Below, piece after piece: positions 1 to 11,284 of a DNA stretch of 56,513 nt (the stretch's first letter is position 1; every line of letters starts with the position of its first letter). Position numbers and translations under genes: made by a program. Under the pieces are notes generated by a model. It saw only the letters and a program-made list of their open reading frames with translations. It did no database searches and was not told the DNA's origin. This stretch comes from Zygnema cylindricum (Eukaryota; Streptophyta; Zygnematophyceae; Zygnematales; Zygnemataceae), in NCBI GenBank assembly GCA_037447655.1, contig JBBHKE010003518.1, forward strand, positions 1 through 56,513, in the 5' to 3' direction.

Positions 1-208
1 GAGAGAGTGTTTCTTTTCGTTTGGACATTGTAGTATTATTTTTGATTGAGTGCTTTCTATTTTTTTAAATTATAAAGTCAAGTAGGTCAACGCATTTTAT
101 AAACAGTGCATTTATTCCATACACATATTTAATATTTTTGTGGCGTTTATGCGTCCGTTTCATGGGTTACGTTTTTGTTTATACCTCCACATTTTTCGAT
201 TGTTTTTG

Positions 209-583
209 TAGGTTTGTGTATTGTTAAGATTTTTATCGCTATCACACCGATACCGATAGTTACTGGTTGTAATAATACTTTATATCATACTGTATTATAT
301 TTTTCAGTTTATATTGTGTGGCATGCCATGTGTAACAATCTTTCTCGTACTCTGTGTAACGGAATTACAGCGAATCAGTAGGACGGAAAAACCGTACTTC
401 TACGGTATAAACCTTACAATCAGCGTTGATAGCTATCGGTAACGTATTATGGCGATAAAAAAGGATAATGGTTTAACTGCGATAACACCGGTTTCGATAT
501 TTCATGCCAATGTATCAATAATTGGCAAGCCAAAAAAATGTATATATCGATTATCGGCAAAACCATGCCGATACACAACACTA
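209..583. mobile_element. hAT-like MITE, family 1, copy A (degraded)
   Basis: The right end (CCGATACACAACACTA-like) and an internal block (TAATAC..ATATTGTATTATA, GCATGCCATGTGTAACAATC) match the copies at 28695-29156 and 47345-48126. The left end is degraded (TAGGTTTGTGTATTG). No clear 8-bp duplication remains here. It is non-coding, so any short reading frame inside is a shadow. Confidence 0.6.
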
Positions 584-659
584 TTTTTGGTGTCTCATCG
601 TGAAGTAATCTTTTCATTCGGCCCTATAGATGGCTACCGTTAGTTCCGTCCTCAACCAC

Positions 660-797
660 GGTAGCCATCTACAAGCAGTGTAAAAGCTCTACACGTGGTC
701 AGTTGGTAGACGCAACGATGGAAGACCAATGTAATCGTGTACATGTGGCAGAGGCTATGTGCCTTTGTACAGGATGGTTACGAATCTACGAAAATCC
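660..797 (+). mobile_element. SINE-like repeat, 5' part, split by LTR insertion
   Basis: About 75 bp ending near 797 align to 44490-44555, sharing TACATGTGGCA, ATGTGCCTTTG and a box B-like GGTT(A)CGAATCTAC. An A box-like TGGTCAGTTGGTAG lies at about 697-710. The repeat is cut at 797 by the solo LTR that starts at 798, and its 3' part resumes at 7433. A tRNA-derived SINE is the best reading; promoter activity is inference. Confidence 0.4.
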
Positions 798-1407
798 TGA
801 TGAAATTCATGTATTTTCTAGGTCTGAATAAGAAAAATAAAAGGAGAAAGTAAAAAAAGCCTGCTTCTCGCTCCTCTCTCCAGTCCCCAAACATTTTGTA
901 GTCACTAAAAACCGGAGAGAGAGAGCTAGAACCATGGCTGCTTATGCTGTCGAAGAAGATAAAGAATAGGCTAAATACTTAGTCTGTACCAAAAATGGGC
1001 TACCGACACCAAGATTTGATCCTGGTGCTTACCATCCGTCAGAATAGCCTGTAGACATTAACTTTATTTTATAGTATATAACAATAAAAAAATATATATG
1101 GTACGATAGATATTTAAAGTTGTATACGGCGAAGATTCGTTTTAACTGCTAGAACGGAATATTAAAGCATAAAACCCATTGTACCATATATACCGTAGGA
1201 AATAAATGTTTCGGACATTTCTTTTGACGGTCCGTATCAAAATCGGACTTTGATCGACGGCCATGGTGCGAGCCGAGATTCCAGAATGGTCACTTTGGCG
1301 GTTTTTGGACGCCGCCACTCCCGATGACACGCGGCAACATCTTACGGGTTTACACAATCTTCGGAGGGCACGATAACAAGTTCAGATGTGACATATGTCA
1401 AAGTTAT

Positions 1408-2410
1408 TGTTGAAATCACTAGATTTATGGAGTATTTTCTAGGTCTGAATAGCTTAATAGAAAAAAAAAAGAAAAGCGAAGGCAGTCTGCCTTTACCTCT
1501 TTTCTCTATCCCCCATACTTGTTGTAGTCAATGAAAGAGAAAGAGAGTGGTGGAGCCATGGCTGCCTGAGCTCCATAGGCAAGACTAAAGGGTGACATAA
1601 GTCACTCTCAACAAAAATGTTGAGTCCGACAAACTCGAACCTCCGACCGACAGAGCGCGGCGTAGCCGTCAGCTCTAACCGATCTGTCGTAGGGGTTGTT
1701 TAAAGTACATAGGGTGTGATAATTACTTAAAATGTATTATGGACTTTCATCCGATTAATAGACACATAAAAGAAGGAATATAGAACTAGTTAATATTTAA
1801 TGCGAACGTGATCCCGCACGAAACAAATGAATCATACATTTGTTTCGATAGCTAACATTTAATGTCGGTTTTTATCCAACTACACATATTGCCTCTCAGA
1901 TCTCGGAGTGGTCACTTTGGCGTTTTTGACATGGCATGACTTGGCGCCACGAAGAGAGATAATATTTGGTCGTGAGAATTTCGGAGAAGATACGAACGAG
2001 TAACATGTGGACACGCGTCCACTCAATGGCTTTGTCGTACACATGCCTTACATAAAGGACATCAGTCATAGTACTTTTTTGTACTTTACAGTTATTTGGT
2101 CAAATCGTATTGTAGTAGATAGGGGTTGTGAGTGGGAAGTAGGACTTAGCATTTTTTCTTAGACAGTCACCTCTCTCTTTGAGGGTTTGTATAAATTGGC
2201 ATCTTTGCCACCTCATAACTTATCCGCTGATCGGTCGTTTTCAATATTTCTTGTTGCTACCAACTCAGGGGAGTCCAGCCTACACAAAGAAGCATTCAAA
2301 TTATCAATTTCTTTGCTTAGGCTGCAGTGGTTGTGGCTGAAAGTGGGTTTGTTAAAAACTACCTACAGGCTTCCTGAATTTTGTGGTCGAATGGAGAACA
2401 CGAAATTGCA
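1408..2410 (+). mobile_element. Solo copia LTR nested in the outer LTR
   Basis: It starts TGTTGAAATC and ends CGAAATTGCA. It carries the family features in order: TATTTTCTAGGTCTGAATAG near the start, a CT-rich block, TTGTATAAATTGG (TATA box, about 2188) and the CTCAGGGGAGTCC block. The flanking 5-mers GTTAT (1403-1407) and GATAT (2411-2415) differ at one base, consistent with an old target duplication. It belongs to the short-U5 subfamily, unlike its host LTR. Confidence 0.75.
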
Positions 2411-2671
2411 GATATAGCCACGCCGTACAAATGCCATGCACAAAGTTCTCCGCCACTTGTACTTTTATGTACGGTACAGTCCTGTGATTATCATTCGTAC
2501 CGTACTTGAGTAGAGGGTTTAAAAAAGGGGTGTAGGACTTTGAAAAAATAGTAGGTAACCTCTCTCCTTTAGTGATTTTGTATTTATAGGCCATCTTTGG
2601 CGAGCCATAACTAACTGCTGAGGGAGCAAATTCAATGATTTTTTTTGTTGTAGACTCAAGGGAGTCCGCGC

Positions 2672-3498
2672 TGTTGTTCTACAACCACCGGTGTAGGTGG
2701 AGGAGCAGCACTAGTAGTAGAAGTTGACATGATACACCCTCATAAGCTATCAAGAATCCTACAAAACAACTGTTTACAAGTGTTTACCAAATATTATATA
2801 GGCATCAAAACTTCACAAAACTTTATCACAATATGAAGTAACATAAACACTGACAACTCCTAAAGTTCCAATATAATTGACCCAACAATGCTCAAGATAG
2901 AATACTCAGAAGTTTCCCAAAAATTGTCTGCAGTTTTACTACTTGGAAGTCAGGATACATAAAATGCTCTAAGTCCTAAATCTTATACTCTCGGTGTTAA
3001 CCGCCAATACAAGTGTACTTGAGAGGTATGTCGAAAATCAACCCGCCTACTGAGATCTACGTGTTCTTAATACTACCGACCCAATCTACCGTCGTACAGT
3101 ATTACTCAAGATCTATACTAAGTGATTGTACATATACTTGTCGGTTGAGTCACTATTGATACACTTATGAATCTTCTCCGTTGACTTAATTCATATAAAT
3201 CACAGCTGCATTGTTTTGTACTGAATCACATTCATATTACCCGCGGCTGCGTTGTCCTGTACTGAATCATATGTAAGATAACGGTAGCGACGTTTGTCCG
3301 TACGGATCATATCCAAAAATAACCACAGCTGCGTTGTCATGTGTGTGTTGCAGTTGGGTTGTTCTGTCTGCGTCAGAGCTGCGTTGTCTTGTACTGCACT
3401 TAAGTGATGACGCATGCCCTGTGAAACTTATGCTACAAATTACTATTTTTCAGCCGTCACACTATTTCACTAAGACTTAAAGCTTTCCAAAATCGACA
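2672..3498 (-). mobile_element. 3' LTR of minus-strand copia element E1 (family C)
   Basis: On the minus strand this begins TGTCGATTTT directly after a purine tract (CTATAGGGAAG, 3499-3509) and ends GAACAACA at 2672, so the ends form short inverted repeats. U3 contains degenerate repeats of GCTGCGTTGTCCTGTACTGA. A TATA-like CCTATATAAT sits near 2800. About 500 bp are repeated at 6616-7155. A short frame starting Met-Ser-Thr at about 2730 looks like a gag start but lies inside the LTR and is probably chance. Confidence 0.65.
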
Positions 3499-3711
3499 CT
3501 TCCCTATAGCTTTAGACTTAGTGTATCAGCGTAGGTGCAATGCCAAAGCAGCGCAGCTGTGATCTTGAAATAGCGCAGCATGGCAGCATAACAACGCAGC
3601 AAATCAGCTAGTCCCACTGTGTCCCGATGTTGGACTAGCGCAACATGGCAGTATCGCATTGCAACGTCTCAGCTAGTCACCTAGTCCCACTACATCCCTA
3701 CAATACTCCAG

Positions 3712-5130
3712 CTTAGGGGCAAGAAGAGCTTTAGTGAGCATATCAGCAATCATTTTTCCATCTGGCAAGTAGCATAATTTAATCGCCTGGGAAACACTTT
3801 TTCTCTTACAAAGTGTAATCCTACATCCATGTGCTTACTCTTGAAGTGGTGACTCGGGTTAGAGGCAATGGCGATGGCAGCTTAGTTATCACACCAGATC
3901 ACCTGTGGGCCAACCTGCATGTATCCTAATTTTTGCAAGATGGATTTCACCCATAAGAGTTCTTTGAGGGTCGAGGTCGCTGCCATGTATTATGACTCCA
4001 TTGTCGATTGTGCCGTGACCTTTTGAAGTTTGCTGCTCCAACAGCAAGTTCGGTTCCCAATTTGTAGAACAAATCCTGTGCTGGATTTATGGCATGGCAC
4101 ATCGCCATAGCTTGCATCACTCCAAGTTTACAGCTTCATTTCTCCTCCGCCTAGTGTGAGTTTGAGGTCTTTGGTTCTTGCCAAATATCTTAAGACTCTC
4201 CTTCTTGCATCACGGTCAGATTTTCTAGGATTTTCTTGACTTCTGCTCAGTACCCAACTGCCGTAGCAATGTCAAGACGGGTACAGTACATGAAATATAT
4301 TAAACTTCCAATTATAATATATTAAACTTCCAACTATTTGTCTGTAAGGTATTAGTGTCATAGGATCATCCTCTCTTGACTCTAAATACTCACTAACAAT
4401 AACACTCGGTTCTGTCTCTTCTCCCTTTAACTTTTGCCGAAACTCCATTGGAGTTACACACTCTTTTGCCCCCCGTATTCCATACTCATCTTACATGTTT
4501 CTAATAGCCTCTTTTTGAGTCAACTTTATAAATCTCCTATTTCTATTCCTTTCAACCTGAATACCCAAAATATATTTTGCCTCACAGAGGTCTTTCATCT
4601 CGAACCGCGAATTTAGAGCAACTTTGATTTTGTTAATTTCAACCATGGATTTACTAATTAATAGTAGATCATCTACATACACTGCTATATATACTATCCC
4701 ATCCTCACCCTTTAGAATGTTAACACAATGATTAGAGGTTATCTTTTGAAATCCTAGGCTAGTTAAGAATTTGTCAAGCTTCAGATTCCATTGCATGGGG
4801 GCCTCTTTTAGACCATATAGAGATTTTAACAATTTGCATACTTAGTGTTCTTTTCCTTGCTTTGCATACATTTCAAGTTGCTACATGTAAATTTTCTCTT
4901 CTAGCTCTTCATGTAAGAAGGTCGTTTTTACATCCATCTGATGTATTTCCATATCATCTATAGTAGCCAGGGACAACAATATCCTAACTGTCGGAAATCT
5001 TACAACCGGAGAAAATATTTCTTCAAAGTCAATTCCTTCTTTTTGATTATACCCCTTTGCCACAAGCCTAGCCTTATATCGTTTAATGGTGTTATCGAGA
5101 TTTGACTTCACCTTGAATAACCATTTGCTG
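3712..5130 (-). pseudogene. Copia reverse transcriptase and RNase H remnant (E1)
   Basis: Read on the minus strand, the reverse-transcriptase domain runs from about 5111 to 4490: YKARLVAKGYNQKEG, then MDVKTTFLHE, LYGLKEAP and the catalytic YVDDLL are all visible. RNase H follows (about 4300-3715) with WSDASYGD, the STMES-x-Y block, DN-x-AAIA and the terminal MIADMLTKALL. The frame is broken by several shifts and stops. The conserved second Glu of the E-x-E-Y block is TAA (3990-3992). A short direct duplication (TTAAACTTCCAA) occurs near 4308-4330. This is the C-terminal half of a Ty1/copia Pol polyprotein, which copies element RNA into DNA. It is not functional as it stands. Confidence 0.9.
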
Positions 5131-5499
5131 TCAATCCTTTTTCGGTCCGAAGGAAGATCTACAAGCTCCTAAGTCTGAGCCTCCATGATCGACTTCATTT
5201 CATCGTTTGCTGCCTCAATCCAATGATTTTGCTCCGATGATGAGAAGGCTTCTCATATAGTTAGAGGCTACCATGAGGCTGCCGAGTAGGCAAAGTGAGA
5301 GATTGCTTGCAGGCGGCTGCTGGATCTCTTTCCCCCCAGAAATTGTGAGGCTGAGATCATCGGATCTCTTGCATTCCGTTTTTGTCACTGATGTTGATCC
5401 GCAAGTATTGACCACTATTTTTCTGGTTGGAACTGAACTTGCGGAGATGCTGGACGAACCTCGATAGACTGCTCAGTAACAAGAGTATCCTGTACCTAT

Positions 5500-6305
5500 T
5501 TGGTAGTAGGCTGATTGCAGTCCATAATGATATATTCTTGCACCTTTTGTTGCCTTTGTACATCTGTCAAGGTAAATAAATCTACCGAATCAAACTCATC
5601 TTTCACAATAATATTTCGAGCCACAATGATCTTGTGTTTCTCAAAGACAAAGACCATTATAACCTTTGGAGTGGTTATCATATCCTAGCAGAATACCCGA
5701 TAACCCTTTAGGTTCCATTTTCCATCTATCTTCTGATGTATCTAAAATGAAGCATTTACTACCAAAAACTTTAAAATGACTAACATCAAGTTTCTTGCCA
5801 GTCCAGACTTCATAAGGCGTAGTCTTTACTGATCTAGACCCTATTCTATTCTTAATATAAACTGCACAATCTAGAGCCTCAACCCTGAATTTCGGATCCA
5901 CATTTTTATCTACAAGCATTAACCTAGAGCTTTCTGTGACTCTTTCTATTTAATCTCTTTGACACTCCATTTTGTTCCGGTGAATATGGAACACTCAACA
6001 GATGACTTATACCTTCCTCGAGTAAATTTTTTTCAAATTCCTTTGATGTATATTCCCCACCATTGTCTGATCTGAGCGCTAGAATTGGCAGACTATGTAG
6101 TTTCTCCACCCAGGCTTTATACTGATTGAAGTGACTGAACACTTCGCTCTTTTCTTTCATAAAATAAACCTTTGTAATCCTTGAAAAATCGTCTGTGAAG
6201 GTGACCATATATTTCATCCCCCCGGCTGATGGTACCTTTACAGGGCCAAAAACATCGCAATGAATTTGTTGTAAAAGTCTAGTTGACCGATGTTCCAACT
6301 CCGTC
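5500..6305 (-). pseudogene. Copia integrase remnant (E1)
   Basis: On the minus strand the integrase core runs from 6305 to about 5924: HCDVFGPVKVPS (first catalytic Asp), RSDNGGEYTS (second Asp) and SPEQNGVSKRLN. The third catalytic residue, Glu in the usual NGVAER block, reads Lys here, so the D,D(35)E triad is broken. The C-terminal part continues at 5919-5641 (TPYEVWTGKKLD, FKVFGSKCF). Upstream gag, protease and the HHCC zinc finger are missing because the element is joined abruptly to an LTR fragment at 6305. Copia order (integrase before RT) is preserved with the block at 3712-5130. Confidence 0.85.
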
Positions 6306-6615
6306 AGGCAGTAGATAGGAGCTGTGAGAGGGAATTAGGAAAAACTAGGACTTAGGAAAATTTAGGTAGATAGTCCTCTCTCTCAGAGAGTTTGTATAAA
6401 TTGGCATCTTTGCCACCCTATAACTTATCGCTTGGTTGGCCGTTTTCAGTGATTCTTTTTTCTACGGACTCAGGGGAGTCCAGGCTACACAAGGGTGCAG
6501 TCAAATTGTCAGTTTTCCTTCTTGGGCAGCAGTGGTTGTGGCTTAAAGTGGGTTAGTTAAATACTATCTAGAGGCTTCCTGTATTCTGTGGTCCAATGGA
6601 GGACACAGAATTGCA
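6305..6615 (+). mobile_element. Truncated copia LTR (3' half) inside E1
   Basis: This matches the second half of the nested solo LTR (2100-2410): GTAGATAGG, TAGGACTTAG, TTGTATAAATTGG, ACTCAGGGGAGTCC and the end CACAGAATTGCA. It is opposite in orientation to E1. The LTR end (CA, 6614-6615) is intact against family C sequence, but the 5' half is gone where it meets the integrase. An LTR probably inserted into E1, and a deletion then removed the LTR start together with E1 gag/protease. Confidence 0.7.
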
Positions 6616-7155
6616 TTATACTCTCGGTGTTGAACCGCCAATACAAGTGTACCTGAGAGGTATGTCGAAAATCAACCTGCCTACTGAGATCTACGTGTTC
6701 TTAATACTACCAACCCAATCTACCGTCGTACAATCAGTATTACTCAAGATCTATACTAAGTGATTGTACAAATACTTGTCGTCTGAGTCACTGGTGATAC
6801 TCTTATGAATCTCGTATGTTGACTTGATTCATATCAATCACAACTGTGTTGACTTGATTCATATCAATCACAACTGCGTTATCCTGTACCGAATCACATT
6901 CATATTACCTGCGGCTGCTTTGTCTTGTACTGAACCATATCCAAGATAACGGTAATTGCGTTTGTCTGTACAGATGATATCCAAAAATAACCACAGTTGC
7001 GTTGTCCTGTGTGCGTTGCTGCTGGGTTGTTCTGTCTGCGTCATTGTTGCGTTGTCTTATACTGCACTCAAGTGATGACGCATGTCCTTGTGAAACTTAT
7101 GCTACAAAGTACTACTTTTCTGCCGTCACACTATTTTACTGAGACTTAAAGCTTT
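6616..7155 (-). mobile_element. 5' LTR fragment of E1 (family C)
   Basis: Aligns over its whole length with 2986-3490, including CTCTCGGTGTT, CTACCGTCGTACA and the GCTGCGTTGTC-type repeats, with scattered substitutions. A small internal duplication (GTTGACTTGATTCATATCAATCACAACT) is present at about 6829-6880. The outermost ~12 bp of the LTR are missing at 7155, so E1's own target duplication cannot be read. Confidence 0.65.
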
Positions 7156-7432
7156 AGTCTGTGAGAGGTTTTACGTGCGAGGGTGGATGCATTTGTAAAA
7201 GAAAGTCAAAGTGGGGGGATGTGTCCAAATACTCATATTCTAACTTTGCACTCTTTTGGGGAACTGAGCACACAAATTGTCTTCTTTCATAGGGGTGAAG
7301 CTCTATTCGTGTTTTGACTGTCAAGGTGTTTGTCATTTAGGTTTGTATCAACATAGAGTTGGCACTATCTAGATAAGTTTCTCTGGATCTGCGATTTCTA
7401 TGAGTGAATGGAGCTCACAGAATTTCAAATCC

Positions 7433-7490
7433 AATATAGAATCGTTGCTAGAAGATATCACGTCACGTTCCCCTACTTGTTGACAAAAGC
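7433..7490 (+). mobile_element. SINE-like repeat, 3' part (continuation of 660-797)
   Basis: AATATAGAATCGTTGCTAGAAGATAT aligns to the segment following box B in the copy at 44470-44620 (AAAGTCTTTGCTATAGGATATTC). It therefore continues the repeat interrupted at 797. This supports both the repeat family and the outer LTR boundaries. Confidence 0.4.
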
Positions 7491-7673
7491 ATGGACGTTT
7501 TGAAAACACAAAGGTGGAAAAGGAGCCGTTAAAAAAGACAGAGAGTTTGCGAAGAATATGGGATTTAAGTTGTAAAATGAGATAATAGAGACAATTTATA
7601 ACGCACGGTTTGTACAGTGATAGGTTAAAGAAATAAAAATGAAAATCTTTCCCCGAAGATATCCTATTACGCT

Positions 7674-7890
7674 ACACTGCCAATTGCTATTAGCGTCAAA
7701 AACAGTAATTCATTGCCCACTAATCTTTTTTCAAATTCTTAAATAGAATTATCGATACTATTTAAAAAAAACCCCGATTTCTAATTAGATTAAATAATTT
7801 ACCCTAAAATTTGAGATTTCTAATTAGCGTTAATAACGCTAATTGTTTTTTACGTTATTTATTCCTTGACGCTAATAGCGATTGGAGGTG
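7674..7890. mobile_element. TA-flanked MITE (mariner-like), short form
   Basis: Terminal inverted repeats CACTGCCAATTGCTATTAG and CTAATAGCGATTGGAGGTG, flanked by TA on both sides (7672-7673, 7891-7892). It is 217 bp, AT-rich, with no coding potential. The ends resemble those at 26450, 22068 and 19336. Confidence 0.7.
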
Positions 7891-7892
7891 TA

Positions 7893-8293
7893 CTGTACCT
7901 CTGACCTCTGTGGTTTGCGGCACTTATGGATTGTCGGTTTCGAATTCTACCGTCGATTTGGTTCAAGAGGTATTTGACATCCAGATTGTAAGCTTCGAGT
8001 TTTCTCACGATTTTACAATATTTGACAAAAAAGCTTTCGTGGTTCATAAAACGTGTATGCAAGAGCTAGTTTACTAGCACAACTCTTATGGGAACTAGTA
8101 AAACCGTACAATGTCCGTACAGTTTCCGGCAACTCCTGATGGAATCTAGGCAACTCAAATATTTTCGTACAATTTTATTTCCGTACAATTTCTGTCAGCT
8201 CCGAATGGAAACAGGCCTTACTCGACGATCGTCAAGTGCTCAGTTTAGCGCATTTTTGTAACGCGAAATTGCTAGTTTTCGTTTTCAGAAACA
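7893..8293. other. Intergenic, no recognised content
   Basis: AT-rich sequence with several GTAC sites (e.g. 8107-8190, where CCGTACA(G/A)TTTC recurs). No gene, RNA or element boundary is seen. Confidence 0.4.
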
Positions 8294-8301
8294 TTTTAAA
8301 C

Positions 8302-8577
8302 CATAGTTAAAAAGTAAGTGAAAGTAGGCCCATAAAATATGCCTATCGTACGCATAAAATACAATATGACCTTAAGACCCATATTGTATTCAGACCTTTT
8401 CAGACCAATTAAAACATTCAGACCAAACAAAATTATTTACACCGTCATATTCTGACGATCGGACAGTTACTGATCAAAGTAGTGATCTAAAAAGATCACA
8501 TGAAAATCCCATAGCACAACTTACGATAAAGGCGCCGACAGAAAGCCTACCGTAAAAACGCCTACTTTTGAACTATG
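8302..8577. mobile_element. hAT-like MITE, family 2, copy 1
   Basis: Ends CATAGTTAAAAAGTA and TACTTTTGAACTATG, flanked by a perfect 8-bp duplication TTTTAAAC (8294-8301 and 8578-8585). It is an internally deleted version (276 bp) of the ~460-580 bp copies at 43116, 46234 and 46805. It shares CCCATATTGTATT and the GATCGGAC..TGATCAAAGTAG block. Confidence 0.8.
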
Positions 8578-8585
8578 TTTTAAAC

Positions 8586-9700
8586 GCTTGGAGTACATTA
8601 TCATTGGAGGGTAAACAACATGCCTTCTCTTGATTCAGTTTCAATGATTGGCCTGTAACTGCCACGTGTTTCTATGAGTAATTGACAACGACGAAAATGA
8701 TATTCGCGTTAATTTTGAAGACCAAGCACAATGGCGAACTCACGAAATAAAATCCAAACGAAATATTCACGTTTTCGTCAGTATCCTCACGTACGTGTTT
8801 GTACGCTGAAATTCCAAATAGGACAAATTCTTCGTTCGTACGTATGTGTACGGTGGATTTTCAACATTATTTAACCGCTTTTTGGAATACAGGGACCCTC
8901 TCGTCCTCCCTCACCGACGCGAGAAGGTGAAAAATATAAGAGCGACAAATAAAAATATGAAAATGAAAACATGATAAAGCGCAAGCGGATACCCTTATAA
9001 CTTTTTAGTGTTTACGTACTAATCTAGAGTGCGTTATTTTTTGACTAAGCAGTTCTAACACATACAGTTGTCGTACCGCCGATACTTCTTCCCATCGAAT
9101 GTCCGACTTGTCACATCCAGAGTTCTCTTTCGGCATTGGGTTGGTCTTCTAAAATCAAACTCGCTAGATTGGTATTAGATTACCGTGAGGTGGGGCACAA
9201 GACGCCGTCACCTCCCTTTATCCAACACTTCTCGTAATCCGATGGACGTCGTTAGCACCTCCCTCTCATGTTTTCTCTTTATAATATTCTCTTACCAGTT
9301 CGCATAGTGGGAGTGTGATTTAGAGCTTGTGAGAGTGGCTCGCAAGTGTTTTCTTTAAGATGATTGAGGACCCTCCATGTTGAGCACGCGTTATCCACTA
9401 GCATCTTTGAATGTCTTTACCTTTCATCGACATGGTCAAGACATCTTAGGCGCTTATGACCCTCGACCAATTCATCCTTCCACTATTGTGTCCTGCACCT
9501 AGTGTTGGGTATTGAGGACCACTTGCCGATAGTCGATTTGTATCTAATTTTAGGTACTCGATAATCGATATATCACTTTGATATATCGAAAAGCTAAATA
9601 CCGCAATATTTTGCCGATGTATCGGACCGATATGTCGATATACTATATTGCGATATATAAAAGCTTTTTCTCTTGTTTTTTTAAACCCTTGGGAATGACC
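8586..9700. other. Intergenic, unassigned
   Basis: No gene recognised. GTAC/CGTACG motifs cluster at 8790-8860. At 9565-9589 a perfect hairpin (TCGATATATCA, 3-nt loop CTT) lies in a TATCGG-rich stretch (9505-9665) that may be a wrecked family 1 MITE. Confidence 0.4.
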
Positions 9701-9769
9701 TTTTTCGCACCCCTAAACTGATCTGTAATTTCTAATGAATTTTTCATGTCTACTGTTTCCATATCTAAA

Positions 9770-11284
9770 AGTCTTATTTGAAGGTAAGACATCCATAGTC
9801 ACTTTATCTGAAGCTCTTTTTATATCACGGTTCAACAAGAATCTTATCTCTACGTCGGTCTTAGATGATAAGGGTTTTGAGTCTACTACTAAGAAATGAG
9901 CCTATGTTGCTAGCTATGAGGATGAAGTATATTTCACAACTAAAAATGGTAGCCAAAGAATGATTAGGTTAAATTTAAGTAATGGAAAGACAGGGGTTTC
10001 CTATGCCGGTGTAAGTGACTTGATGATTTGGCATAAAAGATTAGGGCATGTGCATCTAGATAGATTGAAAGAAATGAAGAAAATAGGAGTAGTTGAGGGA
10101 ATTCATTTTGGAGATAATGAGACCTTGGATGACTGTAGTGGATGTGCTCAAGGTAAGGCCCACAAATTACCTTTCCAAAACCGCAACATATAAAGGTGAA
10201 AAGGTCCTCAATCCAGTTCATACTGACATATGGGGACCGGCCAAAGTGCCGTCAGTTAGAGGAAAGAGATTTATGCTTACTATTATTGATGATTGGTCTA
10301 GATATTCCAGAGTTTACTTCTTGAAAAGTAAGTCTAAAGCACCGGCTTATTTTAAAGAGTATAAACCATAGAGTGAGAAGCTCCATGAAACACCTATAAA
10401 AAGAGTGAGGAGTGATAATGGGGGGGAATACACTTCTAATCAGTTTGAGTATTTTTTGAAAGAAGAAGGGGTTGAACACCAAAAGACTGTCCCAAAGAAT
10501 TCGGAACAAAACAGTGTAGCCGAGAGATTAAATCAGACATTAAGTGATAGTGCCCGTAGCATGCTATCACATAAAAAAATAAGAAAACGCTTATGGGCAA
10601 AAGCTATAAACCATGCTAATAACCTTAAGAATAAAGTCCTTACCTTGGCAGTGAATAGTCAAACACCTTATAAAAGATGGACCGGGAGAAAACCGGATAT
10701 CTCACACTTAAAGGTGTTCGGAAGTCAAGATTTTAGTCTAAACGCAGAAAAATCTGATTGGAAGTTAGATGCAAGGGGAAAGCCGGGGTACTTACTTGGA
10801 TATGATGAAAATGTAAAAGGATATATAGAGTTTATGATCTCGGGAAATAAGATATCATCCTAGTAAAACACTTGGTAGTTATAGATGAAAGTAAGTAGTA
10901 GATCCCTTTAAATATACTAAACCGGTCAAAATTAGATTTGAATCTAAAAGTGAGTTAGATTCAAATTCTTTTAACCGAACTTCGGTTTCAGCCGGACTTT
11001 GCAGATGAAGAGAAAAATCTGATCGAGAATGACTCTCTCTTGGAGCCACAATTTCCACTTCAAACTCAAGAAGACAACAAGGAAAGACCGGAAATGGATG
11101 ATGAATGACCGGTGATGGACTCCACGGATAAGGGAGAAGATGAAGTTATTCGGAGAAATCTAAGATTACCCTCCATTCCGGCTTCGGAGTTTAAAAGAGG
11201 GAGGAAAAGAACCGAGAGACTTACACAAAGTCAAGTGAATAACAAGGTAACTAAGGTGTCACATTTGAGTGAACCCCAAACCTA
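9770..11284 (+). pseudogene. Copia Pol remnant E2, part 1 (protease tail to integrase)
   Basis: The protease tail reads LISTSVLDDKGF (about 9838-9873). The GAG-pre-integrase zinc finger follows (WHKRLGHVHLDRL..CSGCAQGKAH, HHCC pattern, 10028-10163). The integrase core carries HTDIWGP, RSDNGGEYTS and NSVAERLN, so all three catalytic positions (D, D, E) survive. The integrase C-terminal part runs to 11284. A frameshift near 10190 and stops (for example TGA near 9897, TAG near 10369, where Trp or Gln is usual) disable it. Gag and a 5' LTR are absent. The element belongs to the same family as E3 at the right window edge. Confidence 0.88.

Larger units (their letters stand above)
798..7427 (+). 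mobile_element. Outer solo copia LTR (three pieces, about 1.15 kb of own sequence)
   Basis: The LTR starts TGATGAAATTC at 798 and ends AGAATTTCA at 7427. It is flanked by a perfect 5-bp duplication AATCC (793-797 and 7428-7432). Its own sequence lies at 798-1407, about 2416-2671 and about 7156-7427, collinear with the intact solo LTR at 11285-12457. The first gap is a second solo LTR (1408-2410); the second is a decayed copia element (2672-7155). Removing both leaves about 1.14 kb, the expected LTR length. No polyprotein of its own remains, so the internal region was lost by LTR-LTR recombination before the later insertions. Confidence 0.8.

Noticed and set aside
2690-2735. Possible gag start (Met-Ser-Thr-Ser..) on the minus strand
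   Set aside because: Lies inside the E1 3' LTR as defined by TG..CA ends and the purine tract, and stops at the LTR boundary after about 20 codons.
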